Shown piece after piece: positions 55,434-63,680 of a stretch of DNA of 64,000 nucleotides. Numbering within the stretch: the stretch's first letter is position 1; each line of letters begins with the position of its first letter. The translations under genes were made by a program, and so were the position numbers. The notes below the pieces were generated by a model, which did not search any database, was not told the DNA's origin, and was given only the letters and a program-made list of their open reading frames with translations. Origin of the DNA: Micromonospora musae (GTDB lineage: Bacteria; Actinomycetota; Actinomycetes; Mycobacteriales; Micromonosporaceae); NCBI RefSeq assembly GCF_003626635.1, contig NZ_RAZT01000011.1:1-64000 (forward strand), written 5' to 3'.

Positions 55434-56591
55434 CTATTCGGCGCTCGCGCTCCGATGGGAGAGTCCGGAGAGTCGCAGGGTGATCCGCTGCCGAAGGGGC
55501 GGCACCGCCCCGGCGAGCCGCAGCAGCACGTCCCGCACGGGCCGCCCGGCCGGGGGGAGGGTGGCGAGCCGGGTGAGCCCGGCCGCGAAGCGCAGGACGT
55601 CCTCGGCCATCGGCCGCTGCCGGGCGGTGTACCCGTCGAGCCCCGTCGCGGAACCGTCGGCGAGCACGTCGGCCAGGGCGGTTCCGAGCGCGACCGCGTC
55701 GCAGATGCCGAGGTTCATGCCCTGCCCGCCGGCCGGGCTGTGCACGTGCGCGGCGTCCCCGGCGAGCAGGAGCGGCCCGGCCCGGTAGGTGTCGGCGACC
55801 CGGTGGTGCACCCGGAAACGGGACGCCCACAACACCTCGGTCACCCGATCCGGCCGTCGCGCCGGCCCTCGCTCGTCGAGCAGCGCCTGGAGGTCGGCGA
55901 GTCCGGGCTCGGCGGCCGCCTGCGGCACGGCGGCCACCAGCCGGACCACCCCGTCGGGCAGCGGCGCCCAGATCAGCGGCCCGGATCGGGCGAGGAAGAG
56001 AGCCGCCTCGTCGCGGGGCAGGTCGCTGTGCACGCGGACGTCGGCGAGCACGAAGGATTCCTCGCCGGTCCGCCCGGCGAAGCCGATGCCGGCGATCCGG
56101 CGGACCGTGCTGCGCATGCCGTCCGCGCCGACCACGAAACGGGCGCGGAGCTGTTCGTCGTCGACCTGCGCGAGCACGCCGTCTCCGGTCGGCGTCACGC
56201 CGGTCAGTCGGCACGGCCGACGCACCGTCACGCCCAGCCCGCTCAACTGCTCGGTGAGCGCCGCCTCGGTGACCGACTGGGAGACCAGCAGCGCGTAGGG
56301 GAAGCGGGTCGGCAACCGGTGGAACGGCACCGCCATCAGCACCCGGTCGTGGTCGCGCACGGTGAAGCGCGGCGCCCGCACACCCTGGGCCACCAGCGGC
56401 GTCGCCGCGCCGATCCGGTCCAGCACCTCCAGGGTGTACGCGTGCACGACGGCGGCCCGGGAGGTGGTCGGTGGCCGGTCCGTCTGGTCGAGGAGTGTCA
56501 CGTCGACTCCTCGCCGGGCGAGGGTGAGCGCGGTGGCGAGCCCCGTCGGGCCGGCTCCGACCACCAGGACGTCGGTCTTCGTGGGCAGCAT
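55434..56591 (-). CDS. FAD-dependent aromatic monooxygenase (PHBH fold)
   Basis: The protein has 385 residues, with ATG 56591 six bases after GGAGG. The FAD-binding motifs are DVLVVGAGPTGLATALTLARRG (GxGxxG), VVGADGMRSTVRR (DG motif) and LLLAGDAAHVHSPAGGQGMNLGICDA (GD motif). It is a class A flavoprotein monooxygenase that hydroxylates an aromatic or polyketide substrate using NAD(P)H. About 385 residues is on the short side because it lacks a C-terminal thioredoxin-like domain. Tandem palindromes between it and the divergent TetR gene suggest tight repression, for example as self-protection against an aromatic antibiotic. Confidence 0.92.
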   Translation of the reverse strand: MLPTKTDVLVVGAGPTGLATALTLARRGVDVTLLDQTDRPPTTSRAAVVHAYTLEVLDRIGAATPLVAQGVRAPRFTVRDHDRVLMAVPFHRLPTRFPYALLVSQSVTEAALTEQLSGLGVTVRRPCRLTGVTPTGDGVLAQVDDEQLRARFVVGADGMRSTVRRIAGIGFAGRTGEESFVLADVRVHSDLPRDEAALFLARSGPLIWAPLPDGVVRLVAAVPQAAAEPGLADLQALLDERGPARRPDRVTEVLWASRFRVHHRVADTYRAGPLLLAGDAAHVHSPAGGQGMNLGICDAVALGTALADVLADGSATGLDGYTARQRPMAEDVLRFAAGLTRLATLPPAGRPVRDVLLRLAGAVPPLRQRITLRLSGLSHRSASAE

Positions 56592-56612
56592 GACCACCTC
56601 CGGAGCAACGTT

Positions 56613-56698
56613 GCCAACAGTCGTTGGCCAACACTTGTTGGCAAGTTTGACTACTGTGGACTGGAAATGTCAACGGGTGTTGGCCTACGGTCGTTGGC
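56613..56698. promoter_or_regulatory. Four tandem TetR operator-like palindromes (GCCAACNNNNGTTGGC)
   Basis: Copies are at 56613-56628 (perfect), 56627-56642 (perfect), 56669-56684 (one change) and 56683-56698 (one change). Within each pair the copies are offset by 14 bp and share 2 bp, and the pairs are exactly 56 bp apart. One pair overlies the monooxygenase leader and the other abuts the TetR start codon, so a TetR dimer could control both directions. Confidence 0.8.
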
Positions 56699-57280
56699 AT
56701 GACAGCGACAACCGAGCCGGCCCGTCCCCGCCGATCGGACGCCACCCGCGCGGCGATCCTCCGAGCCGCCCGGGACCGGTTCGCCGCCGAGGGCTACGAG
56801 CGGGCCACCATCCGGGCGATCGCGGCGGACGCCCGGATCGACCCGTCGATGGTGATGCGGTACTACGGCAACAAGGAGGGCCTCTTCGCGGCCGCAGCCG
56901 AGTTCGACCTGCGCCTGCCCGACCTGACCGCCGTACCGCCCGGACAGCTCGGCGAGGTGCTCATCCGCCACTTCCTCACCCGGTGGGAGGGGGACGAGAC
57001 GCTGGCCGCACTGCTCCGCACCGCCAGCACGAACCCGGGCGCGGCCGAGCGGATGCGGGCCCTCTTCACCGACCAGCTCACCGCGGCCGTGGCCGCTTTC
57101 GGCACCGACCCGGCGACGACCGCCCGGCGGGCGGGCCTGGTGGCCTCTCAGACCCTCGGCATCGCCTTCACCCGCTACATAGTCAAGCTGCCACCGATGG
57201 TGGCGATGGCACCGGAGGAGCTGGTCGCCTGGGTGGCGCCGACCCTCCAGCATTACCTGACCGGGCTGCCGGAGAAGTGA
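56699..57280 (+). CDS. TetR-family transcriptional regulator
   Basis: The protein has 193 residues. The HTH (about 14-60) reads TRAAILRAARDRFAAEGYERATIRAIAADARIDPSMVMRYYGNKEGLFAAA. The C-terminal domain is of the type seen in actinobacterial TetR_C repressors (SQTLGIAFTRYIVKLPPMV). The start ATG lies directly against the last operator copy with no ribosome site of its own, so the mRNA may be leaderless or translated weakly. It probably represses itself and the divergent monooxygenase. Confidence 0.93.
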   Translation: MTATTEPARPRRSDATRAAILRAARDRFAAEGYERATIRAIAADARIDPSMVMRYYGNKEGLFAAAAEFDLRLPDLTAVPPGQLGEVLIRHFLTRWEGDETLAALLRTASTNPGAAERMRALFTDQLTAAVAAFGTDPATTARRAGLVASQTLGIAFTRYIVKLPPMVAMAPEELVAWVAPTLQHYLTGLPEK

Positions 57281-57350
57281 CCCAACCTTTTCCGCCCTCC
57301 CGTGCGTCTGCCAGGTGACGTGGAACGCGACGGCCGGGAGAGGGGGGCGG

Positions 57351-57878
57351 ATGGGACCGGCGGCGAGCGACGGGCGGGACGGCTACATCGCCTTCGTGGA
57401 GAGCCACCAGCACCGGCTGCTGCGCGCCGCGTACCTGGTCTGCGGCAACCGGCACCAGGCCGAGGACCTCCTCCAGGACGCGCTGCTGAAGCTGGCGCTG
57501 CGCTGGCCCAGCGTGCGCGACGGTGACCCGGCCGCCTACGTACGGTCGATCCTCTACCGGGACGCGGTCTCCTGGTGGCGACGCCGCCGCCGGGAGTGGC
57601 TCAGCGCGCAGCCACCGGAGCGGTCGACCGCCGACCGGGACGGCGCGCTCCGGCTCGCGCTGCACGACGCCCTCGGGCAACTCCCGCCGCGTCAACGGGC
57701 GGTCCTGGTGCTGCGTTACTACGAGGACCTGACCGAGGCGTCCACCGCCGAGGTGCTCGGCGTGACCGTGGGCACCGTGAAGAGCCAGTGCCACGCGGCG
57801 CTGCGCCGACTCCGTGAGGTCGCGCCCGACCTGGGCCGCGACGACGGCCTCGCCAACGGGATGGAGGTGACCCGGTGA
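57351..57878 (+). CDS. SigE-family ECF RNA polymerase sigma factor
   Basis: The protein has 175 residues, with ATG 57351 after GGGAGAGG. Region 2 (about 10-80) has FVESHQHRLLRAAYLVCGNRHQAEDLLQDALLKLALRW; region 4 (about 105-160) has LPPRQRAVLVLRYYEDLTEASTAEVLGVTVGTVKSQCHAALRRL. This short ECF group lacks a typical anti-sigma partner in databases as I know them. The overlapping downstream gene (GTGA) encodes a membrane protein with a propeller-like ectodomain, a likely regulator or target. The same arrangement recurs at 62499-64000. Confidence 0.93.
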   Translation: MGPAASDGRDGYIAFVESHQHRLLRAAYLVCGNRHQAEDLLQDALLKLALRWPSVRDGDPAAYVRSILYRDAVSWWRRRRREWLSAQPPERSTADRDGALRLALHDALGQLPPRQRAVLVLRYYEDLTEASTAEVLGVTVGTVKSQCHAALRRLREVAPDLGRDDGLANGMEVTR

Positions 57879-59059
57879 GGGAGGAGGAGCTCGGCCGCCT
57901 GCTGACCCTGGCCGCCGACGAGATCCGACCCGAACGCCCGGCCGCCGAGGGCTGGGAGCAGGCCCGGCGACTCCGCCGCCACCGGCGCGCCGGTGCGGCC
58001 GCCGTCGTCGCCGTCGTCCTGCTCACCGGCGGTACGGTGCTGACCCTGCGCCCCGCCGACCCACCGGCGCCGACCACGCCCACCACCTCGACCGCGACCC
58101 CGGCCCCGAACGCGTCGCCGGTGCAGCGACCGCCGACGGAGCTCAACTACCCCGGCGACCCGCTCGGTCGCCTCGGTGATCCGGTGACCGCGTCGCTCTC
58201 CGGCCGTCCGGTCCGCCAGGCGCTGGCCCTCTACCAGCCGATCGACCCGGAGACCGGTGTCGAGGGGCGGATCCGGGTGCTCGGCGACGACGGCGTGGTG
58301 CGGGACCTCGACGTGGTCACCCCGGCCCGAACCCGGGACGCCAGCGGCAACGAGGCGGTGCCCCTGAAGTCCGGCAGCCTCTCCCCGGACGGACGGCTCG
58401 CCGCGTTCGCCCAGACCGACGAGGTGATCGTGGTCGAGCTGACCACCGCCCAGGTCCGCCGCTACCCGCTCAAGGGCTACCTGGAGCACGTCCTCTGGGC
58501 CGGCGACCGGCTCTTGGTCGGGGACGACGACACGACGTACGAGCTCGACCGGCAGACGGGTGCCACCCGGACCGTGCCGCTCTCACCCTGGGAGCTGGTC
58601 ACCCCCGACCCGGCCGGCCGAGACGACGACCTGCTGGCGTTGGGGGGCCTCCGGGACGGCGTCACCCTGACTCGTTGGACGCGCAGCGCCGACGGCACCG
58701 ATCGGGGCGACCGGCCGCTCGACCTCCGCGCCCTGCCGACCGGCAACTCGGTGAACGAGTTCTACGGACGGGGCTGGCAGCGCGGCGACGAGATCGCCCG
58801 GGCGGCCTGGATCACCACCGGGATCATGGACGGGGCGGAGGGGGTCGCGGTGTTGGACGCCCGGACCGGAGTGGTGACCCGCCTGCTCGACCTGGGCCGC
58901 GACCGCTCGAAGGGCTGCTGCGAGGTGCTCGGCTGGGACGGCGACGCCGTGCTGCTCCGCCACGACCCGGGCGGGCTGCTGCGCTGGCGGCCGGCGACCG
59001 GCGAGATCACCGGAGTGGTCCGGGACCTGTACGGCAAGCTCTCCCTCGCCGCCCGCTGA
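57875..59059 (+). CDS. Membrane-anchored propeller-like protein paired with sigma factor
   Basis: The protein has 394 residues and overlaps the sigma gene by 4 bp. The cytoplasmic N-terminus (about 1-40, REEELGRLLTLAADEIRPE...) is short. One helix follows (about 41-60), then a Thr/Pro stalk, then an ectodomain of about 300 residues with repeated SPDGRLAAF-like and D-x-x-T-G strands typical of TolB/WD40-like propellers. There is no zinc-finger anti-sigma motif. It may hold the sigma factor through the cytoplasmic arm and sense an extracellular signal; this is inferred from the coupling. Confidence 0.72.
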   Translation: MREEELGRLLTLAADEIRPERPAAEGWEQARRLRRHRRAGAAAVVAVVLLTGGTVLTLRPADPPAPTTPTTSTATPAPNASPVQRPPTELNYPGDPLGRLGDPVTASLSGRPVRQALALYQPIDPETGVEGRIRVLGDDGVVRDLDVVTPARTRDASGNEAVPLKSGSLSPDGRLAAFAQTDEVIVVELTTAQVRRYPLKGYLEHVLWAGDRLLVGDDDTTYELDRQTGATRTVPLSPWELVTPDPAGRDDDLLALGGLRDGVTLTRWTRSADGTDRGDRPLDLRALPTGNSVNEFYGRGWQRGDEIARAAWITTGIMDGAEGVAVLDARTGVVTRLLDLGRDRSKGCCEVLGWDGDAVLLRHDPGGLLRWRPATGEITGVVRDLYGKLSLAAR

Positions 59060-59077
59060 CCCACCGGCGCTACGTCG

Positions 59078-59117
59078 AAGGGCCCGGTCGCACCGGAACC
59101 GGCGCGATCGGGCCCTT
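59078..59117. terminator. Bidirectional hairpin terminator
   Basis: AAGGGCCCG and CGGGCCCTT with further inner pairing (GTCGCACCGG / CCGGCGCGAT) form a long stem between the convergent propeller and rhodanese genes; the downstream TTTCC resembles a short U tract. Confidence 0.75.
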
Positions 59118-59131
59118 TCCGTCGACCGAGG

Positions 59132-60034
59132 TCAGGGGTTCAGGCCACCGGGCTGGTCACCCTGCACGACGGGGGCGCGGACCAGGTTGCCCCACTCGGT
59201 CCACGAGCCGTCGTAGTTGCGCACCTGCGGGTAGCCGAGCAGGTGCCGTAGCACGAACCAGGTGTGGCTGGAGCGCTCCCCGATCCGGCAGTAGGCCACG
59301 ATGTCGTCGTCCGGGCTCAACCCGAGCTGGTCGGCGTAGATGGCACGCAGCTCGTCCGGGGACTTGAACGTCCCGTCGTCGTTGGCCGCGGACTTCCACG
59401 GCTTGTTCACCGCGCCCGGGATGTGCCCGCCGCGCAGCGCGCCCTCCTGCGGATAGTCCGGCATGTGCAGCATCTCGCCGGTGTACTCGCCGGGCGATCG
59501 GACGTCGACCAGCGGACGGCCCGCGGCCACGTGCGCCATCACCTGCTCGCGGTACGCCCGGATCGGGGCGTCGTCCCGCTGCGGCACCGGATAGTCGGCC
59601 CGCGGTCGGCTCACCTTGTCGCGGCTCAGCTCCCGCCCCTCGGCGATCCACTTCTGCCGGCCACCGTCGAGCAGCCGTACGTCCGCGTGGCCGAAGAGGG
59701 AGAAGACCCAGAGGGCGTACGCGGCCCACCAGTTGAAGTTGTCACCGTAGAAGACGACGGTGTCGTCGCGGCCGATGCCCTTGGCGGCGCAGAGCTCGGC
59801 GAAGCTCTTGGCGTCCAGGTAGTCCCGGGTCACCTGGTCGTTCAACTCCAGGTGCCAGTCCACCTTGACGGCGCCGGGGATGTGGCCGGTGTCGTAGAGC
59901 AGGACGTCCTCGTCGGACTCGATGACGACGAGGCCCTCGTCGCCGAGGTGCTCGGCCAGCCAGGCGGTGGTGACCAGGCGCTGCGGGTCCGCGTACGCCT
60001 GGAGACGGGAATCAGGATCGCTCGGCACAGACAT
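59132..60034 (-). CDS. Thiosulfate/mercaptopyruvate sulfurtransferase (tandem rhodanese)
   Basis: The protein has 300 residues from ATG 60034 (a TTG nine bases upstream is less likely). Two rhodanese domains are present: N-terminal ([37 protein letters not shown]) and C-terminal ([15 protein letters not shown]). The active-site loop [14 protein letters not shown] with catalytic Cys is at about residue 250. It moves sulfane sulfur to cyanide or other acceptors; it is close to the actinobacterial CysA/SseC type by its CRIGERS loop. It lies 71 bp downstream of the SGNH gene on the same strand. Confidence 0.94.
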   Translation of the reverse strand: MSVPSDPDSRLQAYADPQRLVTTAWLAEHLGDEGLVVIESDEDVLLYDTGHIPGAVKVDWHLELNDQVTRDYLDAKSFAELCAAKGIGRDDTVVFYGDNFNWWAAYALWVFSLFGHADVRLLDGGRQKWIAEGRELSRDKVSRPRADYPVPQRDDAPIRAYREQVMAHVAAGRPLVDVRSPGEYTGEMLHMPDYPQEGALRGGHIPGAVNKPWKSAANDDGTFKSPDELRAIYADQLGLSPDDDIVAYCRIGERSSHTWFVLRHLLGYPQVRNYDGSWTEWGNLVRAPVVQGDQPGGLNP

Positions 60035-60105
60035 GATGCCCAAGGTACGCCGGACTCCCCGGCGTCAACCCGTAAACGTGACCGGCCAGGCAGGCCGGGC
60101 AGCGG

Positions 60106-60873
60106 TCAGTCGGAGATCGGGCCGAGCAGCGGGCGTTTCGCGGTGACGGTGTCCCCGGACGAGCGGCCGGTGAGCCGACGCTTGATCCACGGTGCCAGGT
60201 GCTGGCCGGCCCAGCGCGCGTCGGCCGCGCGGGCGGCCAGCCACGGCGTCGGCGCCGGGTGTGGTGGGACCAGGAGCCACTGCTCGTCGCAGCCGACCCC
60301 GAGCGCGTCGAGGACCTGGCCGGCGACCCGCCGGTGCCCCGCCGCCGAGAGGTGCAGCCGGTCGATGCCCCAGAGCGTGGGGTTGAGGTAGGTGTCGTCC
60401 GCGTACAGGTCGACCATGATCGCGCCGTGCCGTTCGGCGGCCTCGCCGACCGCCCGGTTGAGCAGCTCCACCCGGGGCTTGACCAGGCGCTGGCCGGGCA
60501 GCCGGGCCATCACGTCGGCGAACCGGAAGATCACCACGTCGGCGCCGGTCGCCCGGAACCTTCCCACGATCTCGTCGAACCGGGCGACCAGCGTCTCCGG
60601 GTCGAAGGTGCGGCGCAGCACGTCGTTGCCGCCGGCGGCGAAGCTGACCAGGTCCGGTTTCATGGCGAGCGCCTCGGGAACCTGGTTCGCCACGATGTCC
60701 GGGAAGAGCCGACCGCGGATGGCGAGGTTCGCGTACCGGAAATCCGGGCCGGCCTCGGCGGCCAGCCGGGTCGCGACCAGGTCCGCCCAGCCCCGGTAGC
60801 TGCCGTCCGGGTACGGATCGTCCATTCCCTCGGTGAAGCTGTCGCCCACCGCCACGAAGCTGCGCCAACGCAC
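60106..60873 (-). CDS. SGNH/GDSL-family hydrolase
   Basis: The protein has 255 residues from GTG 60873, which follows AAGGAGG; upstream extension is Arg-rich and unsupported. The SGNH blocks are FVAVGDSFTEGM (catalytic Ser), FAAGGNDVLRR (Gly/Asn of the oxyanion hole) and GIDRLHLSAAGH (Asp/His). There is no signal peptide, so it is cytoplasmic. It is a lipase/esterase-like enzyme with unknown substrate. The C-terminal 50 residues (DARWAGQHLAPWIKRRLTG) are typical of a common actinobacterial subgroup. Confidence 0.93.
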   Translation of the reverse strand: MRWRSFVAVGDSFTEGMDDPYPDGSYRGWADLVATRLAAEAGPDFRYANLAIRGRLFPDIVANQVPEALAMKPDLVSFAAGGNDVLRRTFDPETLVARFDEIVGRFRATGADVVIFRFADVMARLPGQRLVKPRVELLNRAVGEAAERHGAIMVDLYADDTYLNPTLWGIDRLHLSAAGHRRVAGQVLDALGVGCDEQWLLVPPHPAPTPWLAARAADARWAGQHLAPWIKRRLTGRSSGDTVTAKRPLLGPISD

Positions 60874-60992
60874 GGCGGCCTCCTTCACGCTCCCTGGTTG
60901 CCTGCGGCGACCAGTTTGGCACCGAGGGCCCGTCCGGCGGTGCCCTCCAGCGGAGGAACGTGGCACACGTGACACCCGCCCAGCGGACGTAC

Positions 60993-61029
60993 GACGACGG
61001 GCCACCCCCCGTCGGTGTGGCCCGTCGTC
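60993..61029 (-). terminator. Hairpin terminator after the lipoprotein gene
   Basis: ACGACGGGCCAC and GTGGCCCGTCGT form a perfect 12-bp stem 16 bp after the lipoprotein stop on its strand. Confidence 0.75.
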
Positions 61030-61044
61030 CGTCCGCGTCCGTGG

Positions 61045-62172
61045 TCAGCCGAGCAGGCGGCCCCACGGGGTGCCGGCCGGGACCGGCAGGCTCGCCAGCA
61101 CCCGTCCGTCGGCGGCGTACCGGACCAGCCGGTAGGCGGGCGCGTCGTCGGTGGGGGTGGCGGTGTTGATCTGCGCGAGCAACGTCCCGTCCGGCCGGAA
61201 CGTCACGTGCTCGGCAATCCCGTGGCCGGTCGCCTCGCGCCAGGCCGGGTCGAGCGGCGCCAGCTCGGTGGCCGCACCGGTGGCGAGGGTCACCTGGTAG
61301 TTGCGGATCCGCCAGGTGCAGGCGCACTCGCCGGCGTTCGGCACGTGAGCGCTGATCACGAGGCTCCGGCCGTCCAGGGAGAAGCCGGCCAGGCCGTGGA
61401 TCCTGAGGTTGGCCGGAATGCGCGGCGCCACCGTACGGAAGGCGCCGCTGCCGTCGCCGACCCGCAGCGTCCGGTCCTGGACGAAGCCGATCAGGTTGTG
61501 CCCGGCGATCGGGCAGGTGGCCTGGTGCGTCGCGATGACGTTTCGGGTGGCGCGGTCGGCCCTGGTCTCGATCACCGTCCAGTCACCCTGCTGGCCCTCG
61601 GCGTAGACGAGGGTGAGATTGTCCAGCCACTGCGGCGCGCAATCGAGGGTGCCCTGGAGCGGAACGGAGACGACCGACCCACCCTCGAAGCGGCTGATCG
61701 CCAGCCGGTTCGGCTTCGCTGAGAGCCAGGCCGCCCGCCGGCCGTCCGGAGAGGCGACCACCTTGCCCTCGACATCCGGGTCGGCGCTGCTCGCCTCGCG
61801 GACGAGCTCCCAGCGCCCGTCCGGCGTGCTCCGCCAAACCCGAGCGGGCGCACCGCCGGCGACTCCGTACTCCGGCTCGGAGTGCCAGGCGAGCTGCGGC
61901 CAGCTCTTTCGGACGGCGACGGCCGAGGGGGACGGCGACGTCGGACGGGATGCCGCCGCCGGCGGAGTGGACCCGCCGGCACCGCCGCTGCCGGCCGCGA
62001 GGACCGCGTGCGCCGGCTCGGTGGCGGGGGCGGTGGCCGGCAGCGGGGGAATCTCGTTCGCCGGTGCCGGCGCGGCGCACCCGGAGGCGGCTACGGGAAG
62101 CAGCACCAGCGCGGCGGCAGCCATCAACGCGCGCGGGGCGACGCGGACACGGGGGGTGATGTTGCGATCCAT
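61045..62172 (-). CDS. Lipoprotein with TolB/WD40-like propeller domain
   Basis: The protein has 375 residues, with ATG 62172 after GGAGG. The lipoprotein signal peptide ends in the lipobox AASGC (Cys at about 33), followed by a Pro/Ala stalk. The ectodomain has repeated strands such as VVASPDGRRAAWLS, ISRFEGGSVVSV and FSLDGRSLVISA, each containing the D-G-R turn of propeller blades. Cys pairs in GECACTW may form a disulfide. It probably sits on the outer face of the membrane; the role is unknown. Confidence 0.78.
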   Translation of the reverse strand: MDRNITPRVRVAPRALMAAAALVLLPVAASGCAAPAPANEIPPLPATAPATEPAHAVLAAGSGGAGGSTPPAAASRPTSPSPSAVAVRKSWPQLAWHSEPEYGVAGGAPARVWRSTPDGRWELVREASSADPDVEGKVVASPDGRRAAWLSAKPNRLAISRFEGGSVVSVPLQGTLDCAPQWLDNLTLVYAEGQQGDWTVIETRADRATRNVIATHQATCPIAGHNLIGFVQDRTLRVGDGSGAFRTVAPRIPANLRIHGLAGFSLDGRSLVISAHVPNAGECACTWRIRNYQVTLATGAATELAPLDPAWREATGHGIAEHVTFRPDGTLLAQINTATPTDDAPAYRLVRYAADGRVLASLPVPAGTPWGRLLG

Positions 62173-62431
62173 GGGGTTGCCTCCGGGAAGGTGATCTCGT
62201 TGTGACGCCACCCATGACGCGTCTCCTGTGGAGCACAGTTGCCGCTGGTGAATGCTGTTATCCGACAGCTTTTTCCGGCCCTGGACGGCAACCATCCGGG
62301 CACTGGCAGGCGTCTGGACCCAACCACCCCGGCGTCGTCATGGAACGCGACAGGAAGAACCCGTGCTCACCACGCACCTGGAAGTCGTTCGACCACGCCG
62401 ATCGCCTCTGACCCAGAACCCGCGCCGGAAC

Positions 62432-62475
62432 GGCGATGTGGCGGCATCCCAACGCGGGGACACCACCACATCGCC
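62432..62475 (-). terminator. Inverted repeat after the propeller gene
   Basis: GGCGATGTGG and CCACATCGCC form a perfect 10-bp stem with a 24-nt loop, 24 bp after the stop of the gene at 62499. The rest of the 62,173-62,498 gap holds only the promoter side of the lipoprotein gene; no further gene is seen. Confidence 0.5.
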
Positions 62476-62498
62476 GACTCGGAGTCGATCAGCCGTGC

Positions 62499-63680
62499 CT
62501 AGCCGGCCGTCCCGATGATTTGCATGTTCGTGAGGCTCGACGGCTCGGCCTCCTCGCTGATCTTCGTCCCGTCCTCGTCCACGAGGATCAGGGTGGAGTG
62601 GCCTCCGCTGCGCACTCGGACCACCATCGAGCCGTCCGCTTGGAAGAAGACCTGACGCAGTTCCCGCCCACCCAGGGGCAGACTGACCGCCTTGCCGGTA
62701 CGCGTGTCCAGCACCGCGCTGGCCCGCAGGAACCTGGCGACGTCTCGCTGGTCCTCCTCCTGCGGGTGGAAGCGGTACAGAGCGATCCGGGATCCGTTCG
62801 GGGCGATGCTGGCGATGTGACCGCTCCACCAGTTGCCGTTGTGGCTCAGCCCCGGTACGTCACGCTTCCGCTTGCCGTCCGGGTCGAAGAGGGTCACCCC
62901 GGCGCTGGTGTTCATGGCGATGGTGTTGCCATCGGCCGACCAGAGAGCGTGGCACGCCTCGGGTTCGGCGGTCCACCAATGCACCGTCTTCTTCGCGGAC
63001 CGTGTGTCCAGGACGCCGTAGCGGCGCGGAACTCCCGTGTCGTCCGCGCTCTCCCGGAACAACAGATGGCGGGAATCCGGTGACCAGGTCGGGGTGACGC
63101 AGGCGCGGTCCGCCCCGACGACCATCGGCTTCCTGCCCGAGCCGTCGACATTCGCCACGTACAGAGTCGGCTGGTCGCCATCCTCCACCCAGGCGACCCG
63201 CTGGCCGTCCGGAGAGACGCTGGCGCTGGTCAGCGCCGGAACCTGCGGCAGCGACGCCAGTCGCGTCGGGTCGTCACCGGGCCGCCAGGAGCGCAGCCGC
63301 ACACTCTGCGCCCCGGGCGTCACGTCCTCCGGGACGTAGAACAGCCGGTCGAAGGTGGCGGTGTCGCCCAGTGACGCCGGTGCGCCAGAGCTGGGGGTGG
63401 ACGGGTCGGTACTGACCGACGGGGTCGGGGACGCGGAGGGTGACGGGCTCGCGGTGATGGACGGGGTGGTCGCCGGAAGCGGGTCCGCCCCTCGGCCGGG
63501 CAGGATCGCAAAGGCGGTGCCGGTCGCCGCGGCCAGCATCAACACGACTGCGGCGGAGGTGGCGACGGCGCGCTGAGTGCCGATTCGGCGGGACGTCCGC
63601 AGCGCGCGGTCCCGCAGGTCGACCGGGGTGACCTCCTCAGCCAGGTCGGCCAGGTCGAGCCGAAGACGCTGATCGTTCAT
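62499..63680 (-). CDS. Membrane-anchored propeller-like protein paired with sigma factor (second copy)
   Basis: The protein has 393 residues and starts ATG 63680, overlapping the sigma-factor stop as ATGA. A cytoplasmic arm (about 1-38, NDQRLRLDLADLAEEVTPVDLRDRALRTSRRIG) precedes one helix (about 39-60), a Ser/Thr/Pro stalk, and an ectodomain of TolB-like blades (SVSPDGQRVAWVEDGDQPTLYVANVDG, WSPDSRHLLFRES, ALWSADGNTIAMNTSAGVTLFDPDG). The layout matches the protein at 57875-59059 apart from sequence divergence, so the two are likely paralogous partners of SigE-family factors. Confidence 0.75.
   Translation of the reverse strand: MNDQRLRLDLADLAEEVTPVDLRDRALRTSRRIGTQRAVATSAAVVLMLAAATGTAFAILPGRGADPLPATTPSITASPSPSASPTPSVSTDPSTPSSGAPASLGDTATFDRLFYVPEDVTPGAQSVRLRSWRPGDDPTRLASLPQVPALTSASVSPDGQRVAWVEDGDQPTLYVANVDGSGRKPMVVGADRACVTPTWSPDSRHLLFRESADDTGVPRRYGVLDTRSAKKTVHWWTAEPEACHALWSADGNTIAMNTSAGVTLFDPDGKRKRDVPGLSHNGNWWSGHIASIAPNGSRIALYRFHPQEEDQRDVARFLRASAVLDTRTGKAVSLPLGGRELRQVFFQADGSMVVRVRSGGHSTLILVDEDGTKISEEAEPSSLTNMQIIGTAG

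Noticed and set aside
55303-56745. 480-residue minus-strand frame covering the monooxygenase
   Set aside because: It overlaps the clear FAD monooxygenase in another frame and shows repeated Arg/Gly shadow sequence.
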